Source: Bryobacterales bacterium (GTDB lineage Bacteria > Cyanobacteriota > Vampirovibrionia > Obscuribacterales > Obscuribacteraceae). Taken from it: DNA of 6,574 nucleotides. Both the position numbers and the translations under genes were made by a program. The stretch lies in the NCBI GenBank assembly GCA_903970295.1, contig CAJCHQ010000881.1, positions 1-6,574 on the forward strand. The letters are read 5' to 3'. The notes below the pieces were generated by a model. That model saw only the letters and a program-made list of their open reading frames with translations, was not told where the DNA came from and searched no databases. Of this stretch, positions 1 through 5,603 are shown piece by piece (position 1 is the first letter of the stretch; each line of letters starts with the position of its first letter).

Positions 1-798
1 TTCGATTTTGACCGTCACCCTCTGGTTGTTTTTGTCCTTCGAGGGGTGCAGCTGGCTGTCAGCAAACAGTTCGCCTTTCCGCGGAGCCCAGGCTTCGAAA
101 AGCCATGCATTCCGCTGGTGGGGGTTCTGCCGCATGAACAACCAGGCCTTGAGCTGCGCCTGTCTCCACAGACTGAGAGCAGGGTTGATGCGCATGGCGT
201 TCTGAAAGCGCATGGTGACAGTGGTGGTGTTACCCTCCATGCCTGGCAGATAGCCCGGCGGCAAGTCCGTGCTCGTGGGATCCTCGTAGTAATTCCAGGG
301 CTCGATCGTCGTCGAAGTGGGGATGGGGGCAGGATTGTAAGTGATATTGACCAATCCGAGCTGAACAGCCAGCACTTCCAGGAAGCTTCTGATCGAGACC
401 GGTTTGCCGATGCCGCTGGCGTGGACGTAGAACAACAAGGCCTTACCGGGTTTCTCCAACTCATTCGAGCTGACCAAGATTGCCTGCTGTCCGTCGAAAC
501 CAGGACGCGCCGTGATGCCGCCACCTGGTCCCGGAGCTCCGTCCGCCTTGTGAAACCCGCTGATCGGTCCAGATGCGCCATGCATGCTGAAGTGAACATC
601 GGGGTGAGTGCCGCCGCCGACAAAATTCATAACCGACATGAATACTAACGCGTCGGTCACGACCGTGTCGTGGGTACCGAATAAGCCACCCGGGACATGT
701 ACAACCGGGTGGTTGAAGGAACCACCTCCACCGGGGTGGGGAGCTCCGCCCGGATGATGCGGCGACGCATGAGCGCCAGGACTTTCTTGTGTGTGCAT
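1..798 (-). CDS. Gly/His-rich protein of unknown function (C-terminal end outside the window)
   Basis: I do not recognise this protein. The frame stays open from an ATG at 796-798 to the left edge, giving 266 visible codons with no stop, so it is truncated at its C-terminus. The start is well supported: a perfect AGGAGG lies five bases upstream. Residues 1-27 are low complexity (Gly, Pro, His). Twelve histidines fall in the first 83 residues, followed by another Gly/Pro stretch at about 87-95. Residues 100-160 read like an ordinary folded domain (FDGQQAILVSS, LLFYVHASGIGKP). Residues 161-190 are Thr/Pro-rich, and 205-240 are Trp-rich (WRQAQLKAWLF, NAWLFEAW). There is no N-terminal signal peptide or membrane segment. 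It is transcribed divergently from the kinase gene. Two sampled 60-base rows (241-300 and 661-720) are about 63% and 58% G+C, against about 47% in a sampled row of the kinase. The clustered histidines could bind metal, but that is inference. Confidence 0.8.
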   Translation of the reverse strand, partial: MHTQESPGAHASPHHPGGAPHPGGGGSFNHPVVHVPGGLFGTHDTVVTDALVFMSVMNFVGGGTHPDVHFSMHGASGPISGFHKADGAPGPGGGITARPGFDGQQAILVSSNELEKPGKALLFYVHASGIGKPVSIRSFLEVLAVQLGLVNITYNPAPIPTSTTIEPWNYYEDPTSTDLPPGYLPGMEGNTTTVTMRFQNAMRINPALSLWRQAQLKAWLFMRQNPHQRNAWLFEAWAPRKGELFADSQLHPSKDKNNQRVTVKIE

Positions 799-803
799 GA
801 TAA

Positions 804-809
804 CCTCCT
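804..809 (-). promoter_or_regulatory. Ribosome binding site AGGAGG
   Basis: A perfect AGGAGG on the minus strand lies five bases before the ATG at 796-798. It is the best Shine-Dalgarno match next to a start codon in this window. It fixes the start of the Gly/His-rich protein and argues against the overlapping antisense and shifted frames in the same region. Confidence 0.8.
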
Positions 810-918
810 AGATTTGTGAGGGCGAACAGCGCCGCTCGAATTGCAATCACCGCAAGAGCCGTTCACGGTCCCTGCAGCGGTAGAATTAGTAAGTTGTCGA
901 AGACCAATCGAAGGCGCT

Positions 919-1899
919 GTGAGCAATCAAAACGAAGACGCTAGCCTGGAACTGCTCACCCCCGTTCCGGATGAAAAGTTGAAGGCATGGCTTGCCGAGT
1001 TTTATGGCAAGGAAATTCGCATCTCTGACCGCGAAGTCTTACGACATCGCGATTTGTCTTATGTCGAGCGACTGAGGATCGTCGATGCTCTGCCAGAGAG
1101 CATTATCTACAAGCTGGTCCTGCCACCATGGGATGTTGAACAAGACTTGCATGAACGAGTGCTGCAACCGTCTATCACTAGCTCGGCTCAGCTCTATCTC
1201 AGTGCGCACCACGGACCGCTGACAGCGTTATTTCTTGAAGACCTTGGCACCGCATCTTTGATGACAGACGCGACCGCGGAGTTAGCCAGCAGAGTAGGCG
1301 AAGAATTGGCGAAGCTACACCGTTCCTACTGCTACCGCACCGACGAATTGTTGCAGATGAATGTGCTACGCACGCTGTTCCCAATCGACTACGAAGAGTT
1401 CGCAACCAAATTGGTGCAACAACTGTCGGACTGGCAGCTATGCAGCGCGGAAGACGGAAAATCGATCATCTCCCTCATGCAAACGCTTGCCAAAAATTTT
1501 GCCGGTGAGCCTACCTCCCTCGTGCATGGCGATCTCTACGCGGAGAACATCATCTTGCGCAGCGATCGGTTGTTTTTCATCGACTGGTCGTGGTTCACAA
1601 TCCTGGGTGTGCCCTTGATGGATCTCGCCACACTGACTATGAAACACCACAAAAACGGTAAATTCTCCGACTTCCGCAACGACTGTGTGGAAGCTTATTG
1701 CTTTGAATTCGTACGCGATGTCGAAGACGTGAGACGTCTGTTGCCATCGGGTGAAGCACTCAGCCGTGTGCTTTTTCTGCATTGGCTGGTGGAGAGAAAA
1801 CAACGCGGTATCTTGGGTACTACAGTCGGGCCAGTTGAGAATCTGATCCCGTCAATCGTGCGTGAGGTGTGCGAACGTCACTCAGGAGTCTGCATCTAA
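919..1899 (+). CDS. APH-fold phosphotransferase (aminoglycoside/choline kinase-like family)
   Basis: This looks like a cytoplasmic kinase of the APH (PF01636) superfamily, which phosphorylates small molecules such as aminoglycosides, choline, homoserine or methylthioribose using ATP. From the GTG start it has 326 residues, near the family's usual 300-350. The nucleotide-binding lobe includes K65 in IIYKLVL, the likely ATP lysine, and the hinge FLEDLG at about 105-110. The catalytic loop is HGDLYAENI with D205 as base and N210 as metal ligand. The metal-binding Asp is D222 in IDW, followed by the conserved D235 in MDLATL. All key residues are present, so it should be active. The substrate cannot be read from the sequence, and drug resistance should not be assumed. 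I chose GTG at 919 because GAAGG precedes it by four bases and a TAGAAT -10-like element lies at 881-886. An in-frame TTG at 841 would add 26 residues but has no ribosome binding site. It stands alone on its strand. Confidence 0.88.
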   Translation: MSNQNEDASLELLTPVPDEKLKAWLAEFYGKEIRISDREVLRHRDLSYVERLRIVDALPESIIYKLVLPPWDVEQDLHERVLQPSITSSAQLYLSAHHGPLTALFLEDLGTASLMTDATAELASRVGEELAKLHRSYCYRTDELLQMNVLRTLFPIDYEEFATKLVQQLSDWQLCSAEDGKSIISLMQTLAKNFAGEPTSLVHGDLYAENIILRSDRLFFIDWSWFTILGVPLMDLATLTMKHHKNGKFSDFRNDCVEAYCFEFVRDVEDVRRLLPSGEALSRVLFLHWLVERKQRGILGTTVGPVENLIPSIVREVCERHSGVCI

Positions 1900-1934
1900 A
1901 GCGGTGTCACTGGCGGCAGAGGTATGTAGTAAAG

Positions 1935-1959
1935 ATCGCGCGCTGAAAACGTGTGCGAT
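1935..1959 (+). other. Hairpin downstream of the kinase gene
   Basis: ATCGCGCGC (1935-1943) pairs with GTGTGCGAT (1951-1959) over nine pairs, two of them G-U, around the loop TGAAAAC. It begins 36 bases after the kinase stop. No U-run follows directly, only a T-rich stretch about 15 bases later. It is therefore a possible 3'-end stabiliser or weak terminator rather than a convincing intrinsic terminator. Confidence 0.35.
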
Positions 1960-2100
1960 AAGCTGTGCTGAAGTTGTTTGTTAGAGAGTTTGCCTAAGCA
2001 CCAGATGAAAAAGAGAAATACATATAGGCCCTGAATCTAGACAGATAAGAAGCTCAACTCAACGCGTTTGTTTAGTAAATTCACCACTCAAAGAGAGTTC

Positions 2101-2117
2101 TTGACACCAGATGTCAA
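2101..2117. promoter_or_regulatory. Operator-like dyad TTGACA-N5-TGTCAA
   Basis: Two perfect 6-base arms, TTGACA and TGTCAA, flank CCAGA. The left arm matches a sigma70 -35 hexamer, but no -10 element stands 16-18 bases downstream and no gene begins nearby. It has the shape of a dimeric repressor site, but no regulated gene is evident. Confidence 0.25.
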
Positions 2118-2273
2118 CAGTTAATCCAAAAGAGGTCTAGCGCAGCTCCCGATAACACTTAACTAACTGGCCAGCTATCGCCTGCTCTAATGTTCCGTTA
2201 CGCGCTCACTGATGAGTTGCTGGGAGGCAGATACCGCTGACGCAACTGCGATAAGTGTTGCAAAAAAGAGGAG

Positions 2274-3359
2274 CTAGAATTTCCAGTAGGGCGCTTTAGT
2301 AAGACGTTCAACACCATCTTTGGTCAAGACCAGATCGTCCTCGATTCGCACACCACCAAAACCGTCGATATAAATGCCAGGCTCATCGGTAACCACCGTT
2401 CCAACGTCGAAGGGGTCATTTTCATAGTCGTACGGATCATGAGCAACAAGCCCAAGACTGTGACCCAGTCCATGCATGAAGTATTTACCGTAGCCCGACT
2501 TTTCGATATAATCGCGCGCCACCTTATCGTAGTCTCGGTTGAGCATACCCGGCTTCAGAGCCTTGCGAGCCACCTTGTTCGCAGCGAGAACGATTTCGTA
2601 AATCTGCCGCATTTTTGGGTCTGGCTTCTTGCCAGGAACGAAAGCTGTGCGCGTGATATCGCTACAATAACCGTCTTCAAAAATGCCGCCAAAATCCATG
2701 ATTACCGGCTCACCCGCTTTGAGCTTTCGCGAGCTTGTGCCGTGGTGGGGAATTGCCGAGTTGGGACCGCCAGCGACAATGGATGTGAAACTATTGGCGG
2801 TGGCACCTTCTCGACGCAAGCGCATATCAAGTTCAAAACCAACTTCGAGTTCGGTCATGCCTGGCTCAATCATGGCTGCCACCTGATTGTAGACCTCGCT
2901 CGTGGCGCGGCAAGCCTCTCTGAGACATTCGATTTCGTGACTGTCTTTGTACTGCCGCTGGCGCTCAACAATGTGCGTGGTCGGGACCAATTTACAAGCT
3001 AGAGCCTCTTCCCAGGTCGAGGCAACAGAGACTGGCGTGTGCGCGGCTTCGAATGCGACTTTGCTAGTCTTCTTCAAATCCGCGAGCGAAAGGGCCTCAT
3101 TGACGCAATCGGTAAATCTTTTGCCACGCGCGACTTTGACTAATTCCCAATCCTTAGCCTCTTCAGTGGCGCGGGCATAATAACGTGCATCGGCAACGAT
3201 AAAGGCTCGCTTGGCGGCGATGAGCAATATTGCTGTACTGCCACCAAACCCACTTAGATAACGAACGTTTTGATTATCACCCTCATTCGTGCGCACGAGC
3301 AAACCGCCAAGATTCTTCTCGGCAAGCACTTTCTGGACTTTCTTCAGGCGTTTTTTCAT
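2274..3359 (-). CDS. M24 family metallopeptidase, Xaa-Pro aminopeptidase/prolidase type
   Basis: This is a cytoplasmic dinuclear-metal peptidase of family M24 that removes an N-terminal residue preceding proline or cleaves Xaa-Pro dipeptides, in peptide recycling. It has 361 residues from the ATG, typical of the short bacterial PepQ/PepP-like enzymes. The N-terminal creatinase-like domain covers about 1-130 (LLVRTNEGDNQNVRYLSGF). The pita-bread catalytic domain follows, and all five metal ligands are visible: D222 in MDFGG, D234 in SDITRT, H300 in HGLGHSLG, E326 in DEPGIY and E340 in RIEDD. The substrate histidines are in IPHHGTS (205-206) and VAHDP (307). It is therefore complete and probably active. 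A GTG two codons upstream (3365) is an alternative start. Neither start has a strong ribosome binding site, and I preferred ATG followed by two lysine codons. It is convergent with the kinase and divergent from the 320-residue protein. Family assignment is certain; Xaa-Pro dipeptidase versus aminopeptidase is not resolved. Confidence 0.95.
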   Translation of the reverse strand: MKKRLKKVQKVLAEKNLGGLLVRTNEGDNQNVRYLSGFGGSTAILLIAAKRAFIVADARYYARATEEAKDWELVKVARGKRFTDCVNEALSLADLKKTSKVAFEAAHTPVSVASTWEEALACKLVPTTHIVERQRQYKDSHEIECLREACRATSEVYNQVAAMIEPGMTELEVGFELDMRLRREGATANSFTSIVAGGPNSAIPHHGTSSRKLKAGEPVIMDFGGIFEDGYCSDITRTAFVPGKKPDPKMRQIYEIVLAANKVARKALKPGMLNRDYDKVARDYIEKSGYGKYFMHGLGHSLGLVAHDPYDYENDPFDVGTVVTDEPGIYIDGFGGVRIEDDLVLTKDGVERLTKAPYWKF

Positions 3360-3789
3360 GACCACACTCTAGCAGAACTGGTGATAGCTCCGATAGATAA
3401 AACCTTTCAGTTGCCGAACAGGGAGTTGTCACGCACTCAATTTCAAAGCAACTTTGCCAACATAAATTTGCTAAGCTCAGATCCCTTACTTCTCATGATT
3501 TCTGATCGAACTCTTTCTAAAATAACAATACCTTCCACCCACGCTGTTGTTCTACTTCCCACTCTCATCGTCGGGCAGTAGGTGGTTGGATCTGTTTTGC
3601 AGTTCAAGCTTACTATGCGTTTTTCCACCTAGAACGCATTCGCCAACGATGTATCCAGCTATCCAGCCAGTCGCTCGACACTCTCTCAAGCGTGGTTCGA
3701 CGCCCGACATAGTGAGTACCTGTCTGCACTGGTTACGGATCGATTTTCAGCCGCTGAGATCTGCTCTGCCAATCAATTCAATTGCTGAC

Positions 3790-3809
3790 CCGCTGAGACA
3801 CCTCAGTGG
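3790..3809 (+). other. Short hairpin upstream of the 320-residue protein gene
   Basis: CCGCTGAG (3790-3797) and CTCAGTGG (3802-3809) pair over eight bases, one of them a G-U wobble, around the loop ACAC. No U-run follows on either strand, so it is not an intrinsic terminator. It could be a leader structure if transcription starts further upstream. Confidence 0.3.
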
Positions 3810-3844
3810 CAACTAAGTTCACCTTCGACCTGCTGGGAAACCTT

Positions 3845-3858
3845 GCGAGAAATCTCGC
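3845..3858. promoter_or_regulatory. Operator-like palindrome GCGAGA-AA-TCTCGC
   Basis: A perfect 6+2+6 inverted repeat ends 48 bases before the ATG of the 320-residue protein. The two-base spacer is too tight for a stable RNA loop with the full stem, so a protein-binding DNA site is the more natural reading. The position suits an operator overlapping or next to a promoter, but I could not identify the promoter itself. Confidence 0.3.
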
Positions 3859-3906
3859 TGGGCAATTCTCTTCAACCGCGCTCAGGCGCACTTACTGGAG
3901 ATTCAC

Positions 3907-4869
3907 ATGGACCAAGACCAGGAATTCACACTTAATCACGAAGAAGCGAAGGCTCACTTCGACGTGGTCATGGACAACTTTCGCTTCGCAATGAGTGACG
4001 CATCAGCGCTCGGCCACCGCACGACTTTCGCTATCGCCATCAACTGGATTCGCGAAGCACACTTCATCGCCGACATTCTGGAGGAAGACGAGGCGTACCA
4101 GAGAGTTTGCGACGGATACGTCACCATTATCGTCAAAGCTGCGATGGCATGTCAGAAACAGGCAATGCACAGCGGTAACATCTGGCAAATTCACGACCAT
4201 CTTTCTGAGCAAATTCAGCAGTGCTCACAGTCGTTGGTCACCGCCTTTCAGAAACGCGAGAAAGAGTTACCTGTGGTGATGGCAATTCTGGTGCGCGGAC
4301 TGGCAGCCGATTTTCGCACTCTCGTCCTCGGACAAAAAGTCAAATCAGTCGCGTACACACCGTCAACTATGTATCCGGTCGGTGCTATCTACTACGACAC
4401 GGATGTGATGAGCTTTTCAGGAACCACCCAAGCTGTGGTGCTAGACCACTTTTTGGGACTACTGGCAGAGCTGATCAAATTCACCATACCTCTTGGCCGA
4501 ACTGATCGCTCTTGCTACCGCGACCGAGAGGACGTCTGGCAAATTGCGCTGGATGGTGTTTCAAACGCAAAATATTCGCTCGTCTGGTTCTTCGACTCTC
4601 TGCAATCACCCCTTCGTTGGTTTTTCCCGAAGATGAATACCTCCTCCTGGGACAAATCGCGGGTGTGGCTGAAGTGGGTTGGGTTATTCCTAGCTTCGGA
4701 AGATGACCTCTTCGATTCTAGCGGCCAACACCTTAACAGAAAGATTCGGGTGGCCTTACGCAGCATCGAAGCCGCTATCGACCAATTCAATTACTCGAAC
4801 ACCAAGGTCCAACTGAAAGCCTTGTTGTCGATGATGGGAAGCCACAGTAGAAACAGCAATCGCGTTTGA
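3907..4869 (+). CDS. Conserved-looking protein of unknown function, 320 residues
   Basis: I do not recognise the family. The start is well supported: CTGGAG (3895-3900) stands six bases before the ATG. The reading frame is long and ends 43 bases before a strong terminator. The protein has no signal peptide and no clear transmembrane helix, so it is probably cytoplasmic. Residues 12-115 look mostly alpha-helical and acidic or mixed in charge (HEEAKAHFDVV, ADILEEDEAY). A central stretch at 121-195 includes LPVVMAILVRG, the Tyr-rich TMYPVGAIYYDTD and a hydrophobic helix VLDHFLGLLAELIKF. The C-terminal part (205-262) is rich in aromatic residues, with six tryptophans (VWQIA, LVWFFD, LRWFF, SSWDK, VWLKWVG). 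The tail is basic and serine-rich. No nucleotide-binding loop, metal-site cluster or DNA-binding motif stands out. It appears to be transcribed alone, and the GCGAGA/TCTCGC palindrome upstream may control it. Confidence 0.85.
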   Translation: MDQDQEFTLNHEEAKAHFDVVMDNFRFAMSDASALGHRTTFAIAINWIREAHFIADILEEDEAYQRVCDGYVTIIVKAAMACQKQAMHSGNIWQIHDHLSEQIQQCSQSLVTAFQKREKELPVVMAILVRGLAADFRTLVLGQKVKSVAYTPSTMYPVGAIYYDTDVMSFSGTTQAVVLDHFLGLLAELIKFTIPLGRTDRSCYRDREDVWQIALDGVSNAKYSLVWFFDSLQSPLRWFFPKMNTSSWDKSRVWLKWVGLFLASEDDLFDSSGQHLNRKIRVALRSIEAAIDQFNYSNTKVQLKALLSMMGSHSRNSNRV

Positions 4870-4912
4870 ACTAAGCTGCACAACTCCGAGAATTACAGCT
4901 CCTGAACTGATG

Positions 4913-4954
4913 AACAGCGGTGTAGTGAATAAACATTGCACTGCTGTTTTTTTT
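4913..4954 (+). terminator. Intrinsic terminator of the 320-residue protein gene
   Basis: Positions 4913-4927 pair with 4934-4948 over an unbroken 15-base stem, three pairs of it G-U wobbles, around the loop AATAAA. An eight-base T run (4947-4954) follows, its first two bases closing the stem. It lies 43 bases after the stop. This is a textbook Rho-independent terminator in the plus direction. Confidence 0.92.
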
Positions 4955-4973
4955 CTGAGACTTCTTTTTGTTC

Positions 4974-4997
4974 AATTTTTAAATTTTTAAATTTTTA
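4974..4997. repeat. Three perfect tandem copies of AATTTTTA
   Basis: The 8-base unit occurs three times without change, within a longer stretch that is almost all A and T (about 4965-5027). A-tracts of this kind stiffen or bend DNA and can act as upstream promoter elements. It lies between the terminator of one gene and the leader of the next. Confidence 0.85.
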
Positions 4998-5011
4998 AAC
5001 ATACTTTTACT

Positions 5012-5040
5012 TATTTTGGTTTTTTTGGGCACTCTATAAG
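5012..5040 (+). promoter_or_regulatory. Possible promoter for the small secreted peptide
   Basis: TATAAG (5035-5040) is a good -10 match just after the A/T-rich repeat. The hexamer 17 bases upstream (TATTTT, 5012-5017) is a poor -35, so activity would have to depend on the A-tract acting as an upstream element. If it is real, the transcript starts near 5047 and has a leader of nearly 200 bases. Confidence 0.3.
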
Positions 5041-5181
5041 ACAACCACCCGGCTCCAAAACTCAGAATCGACAAGCGTGGGATAGCGCAGAAATGACCAG
5101 AAACACTTCACACTTTCTCCACGGTATGACTCTAGAGTTCCAGATATGCGGGCTGGCCCAAAAAAGGCAAGTCAGCAGAAG

Positions 5182-5218
5182 AACATCGTTTGCTCCCACG
5201 ATGTTGGCTCCTTTTTTT
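5182..5218 (+). promoter_or_regulatory. Leader hairpin with U-run (attenuator-like or small-RNA terminator)
   Basis: AACATCGT (5182-5189) and ACGATGTT (5198-5205) are perfect 8-base arms around TTGCTCCC. Six bases later comes a run of seven T (5212-5218). It lies 26 bases before the ATG of the small secreted peptide and just before its ribosome binding site. The six-base gap between stem and U-run is longer than in a standard terminator. It could be an attenuator for that gene, or the 3' end of a short RNA starting near 5047. Confidence 0.45.
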
Positions 5219-5231
5219 GTATTCATTTTCC

Positions 5232-5236
5232 GGGAG
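5232..5236 (+). promoter_or_regulatory. Ribosome binding site GGGAG
   Basis: GGGAG stands seven bases before the ATG at 5244 and decides the start of the small secreted peptide. The longer frame from TTG 5190 would begin inside the leader hairpin and put a non-signal stretch before the signal peptide, so it is rejected. Confidence 0.7.
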
Positions 5237-5243
5237 AACATTC

Positions 5244-5429
5244 ATGACCAAATTTAAATTGCTAGCCCTTTTGCTTCCAGGATTGTTCTTGATCAGCAAC
5301 GCAGCCGAAGCCAGACATAATCACTACAGCGGTTACAACACGGGGTTGATGAGTTCAGGACTGCTGAACTCAGGACTCATGGGCACTGGTTACACAGGCC
5401 GACACCACCGTCACCATCGCCACTGGTAG
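5244..5429 (+). CDS. Small secreted His/Gly-rich peptide, 61 residues
   Basis: I do not recognise this as a known family. Residues 1-21 or 1-23 form a classic Sec signal peptide: a basic start (MTKFK), a hydrophobic core (LLALLLPGLFLI) and small residues before the likely cut (SNAAEA). The mature part, about 38-40 residues, is rich in Gly, Ser, Tyr and His. It holds an imperfect repeat, SSGLL-NSGLM-GTGYT (37-51), and ends in RHHRHHRHW. That tail could bind metal or anionic surfaces such as cell wall polymers, nucleic acid or lipid, but this is inference. The mature peptide has no cysteine. The start is fixed by GGGAG upstream and by the signal peptide beginning at this ATG. The gene stands alone, with a structured leader and hairpins inside and after the reading frame. 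Its size means automated pipelines could miss it. Confidence 0.8.
   Translation: MTKFKLLALLLPGLFLISNAAEARHNHYSGYNTGLMSSGLLNSGLMGTGYTGRHHRHHRHW
5350..5372 (+). other. Hairpin inside the small-peptide coding region
   Basis: TGAGTTCAG (5350-5358) and CTGAACTCA (5364-5372) are perfect 9-base arms around the loop GACTG. They fall exactly where the peptide has its SSGLLNSG repeat. The pairing may reflect the repeat codons, or may be selected for RNA structure. Confidence 0.5.
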
Positions 5430-5470
5430 ACTCTGCCAAATCACAAACACACTGAGGTTTCAGTCTTCAG

Positions 5471-5501
5471 CAATGGACAGAGTTGAAATCTCTGTCCATT
5501 G
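5471..5501. other. Strong 12-bp hairpin downstream of the small peptide gene
   Basis: CAATGGACAGAG (5471-5482) and CTCTGTCCATTG (5490-5501) are perfect inverted repeats around TTGAAAT. The stem starts 41 bases after the stop. No U-run follows on either strand, so it is not a standard terminator. It most likely protects or ends the transcript, but could also be a protein site or a small mobile-repeat remnant. Confidence 0.6.
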
Positions 5502-5603
5502 GCTCTGGCAAAAACTCGAGTACAGATGCGACTCCCCAAACACTTGCTAATCATTTGCTTCTCTGACACGAAATACATTAGGGACGTTGCTGCTGCCAGG
5601 AGG

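Larger units (their letters stand above)
1900..2273. other. Intergenic region between convergent genes; no gene seen
   Basis: This stretch separates the 3' ends of the kinase (+) and the M24 peptidase (-). Every start codon I followed closes within about ten codons, for example ATG at 2005 and at 2111. No tRNA-like or other known RNA fold is visible. It holds a 9-bp hairpin at 1935-1959, a TTGACA/TGTCAA dyad at 2101-2117 and a short GCAAC/GTTGC pair at 2242-2261. Neither flanking gene has a canonical hairpin plus U-tract terminator here. Confidence 0.6.
3360..3906. other. Long divergent intergenic region; no convincing gene
   Basis: This 547-base gap separates the divergent M24 peptidase and the 320-residue protein, so it should hold promoters for both. 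I found no good -35/-10 pair on either strand. Short open frames exist (3443-3628 minus, 3547-3816 plus). They use GTG or TTG starts with no proper ribosome binding site and have biased composition, so I do not call them. Visible structure is a short hairpin at 3790-3809 and a palindrome at 3845-3858. CCGCTGAGA occurs twice (3751 and 3790), which is compatible with chance. Confidence 0.55.
4870..5243. other. Intergenic region: terminator, A/T-rich repeat, structured leader
   Basis: This stretch holds, in order, the terminator of the upstream gene (4913-4954), three copies of AATTTTTA (4974-4997), a TATAAG box (5035-5040), a small GGGC/GCCC dyad (5150-5159) and a hairpin followed by U7 (5182-5218). 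A ribosome binding site at 5232-5236 comes last. A 54-codon frame from ATG 5093 runs to 5257 and overlaps the next gene. It lacks a ribosome binding site and I do not call it. Confidence 0.6.

Noticed and set aside
46..648. Long plus-strand open frame opposite the Gly/His-rich gene, and a shifted minus-strand frame at 15-623
   Set aside because: Both are shadows. The shifted minus frame is Arg/Ser-heavy, neither has a good ribosome binding site, and the minus frame from 798 has a perfect AGGAGG and stays open to the edge.
841..918. Upstream extension of the kinase from TTG 841
   Set aside because: It has no ribosome binding site. It would leave only 42 bases for two divergent promoters, and the added residues do not look like part of the kinase fold.
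1999..2113. Direct repeat CACCAGATG at 1999-2007 and 2105-2113
   Set aside because: A 9-base repeat within a few hundred bases is expected by chance about a quarter of the time, and nothing else is shared around the copies.
2242..2261. GCAAC/GTTGC pair next to a run of A after the M24 peptidase gene
   Set aside because: The stem is only five bases with a ten-base loop. On the minus strand the T run comes before the hairpin rather than after it, so it is not a terminator.
3443..3628. 61-codon minus-strand frame starting at GTG
   Set aside because: No usable Shine-Dalgarno, a non-ATG start and no recognisable features. It is more likely leader or non-coding DNA upstream of the M24 peptidase gene.
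3693..3712. GGTTCGA resembling a tRNA T-loop
   Set aside because: The flanking bases do not pair into a proper T-stem, and no acceptor, D or anticodon arm is present upstream.
3547..3816. 89-codon plus-strand frame
   Set aside because: TTG start without a ribosome binding site, and Ser/Pro/Arg/Leu-rich composition typical of a random frame.
5093..5257. 54-codon frame overlapping the start of the small secreted peptide
   Set aside because: There is no ribosome binding site before its ATG, it runs through the leader hairpin, and its composition is unremarkable. An upstream leader peptide is possible but not supported.
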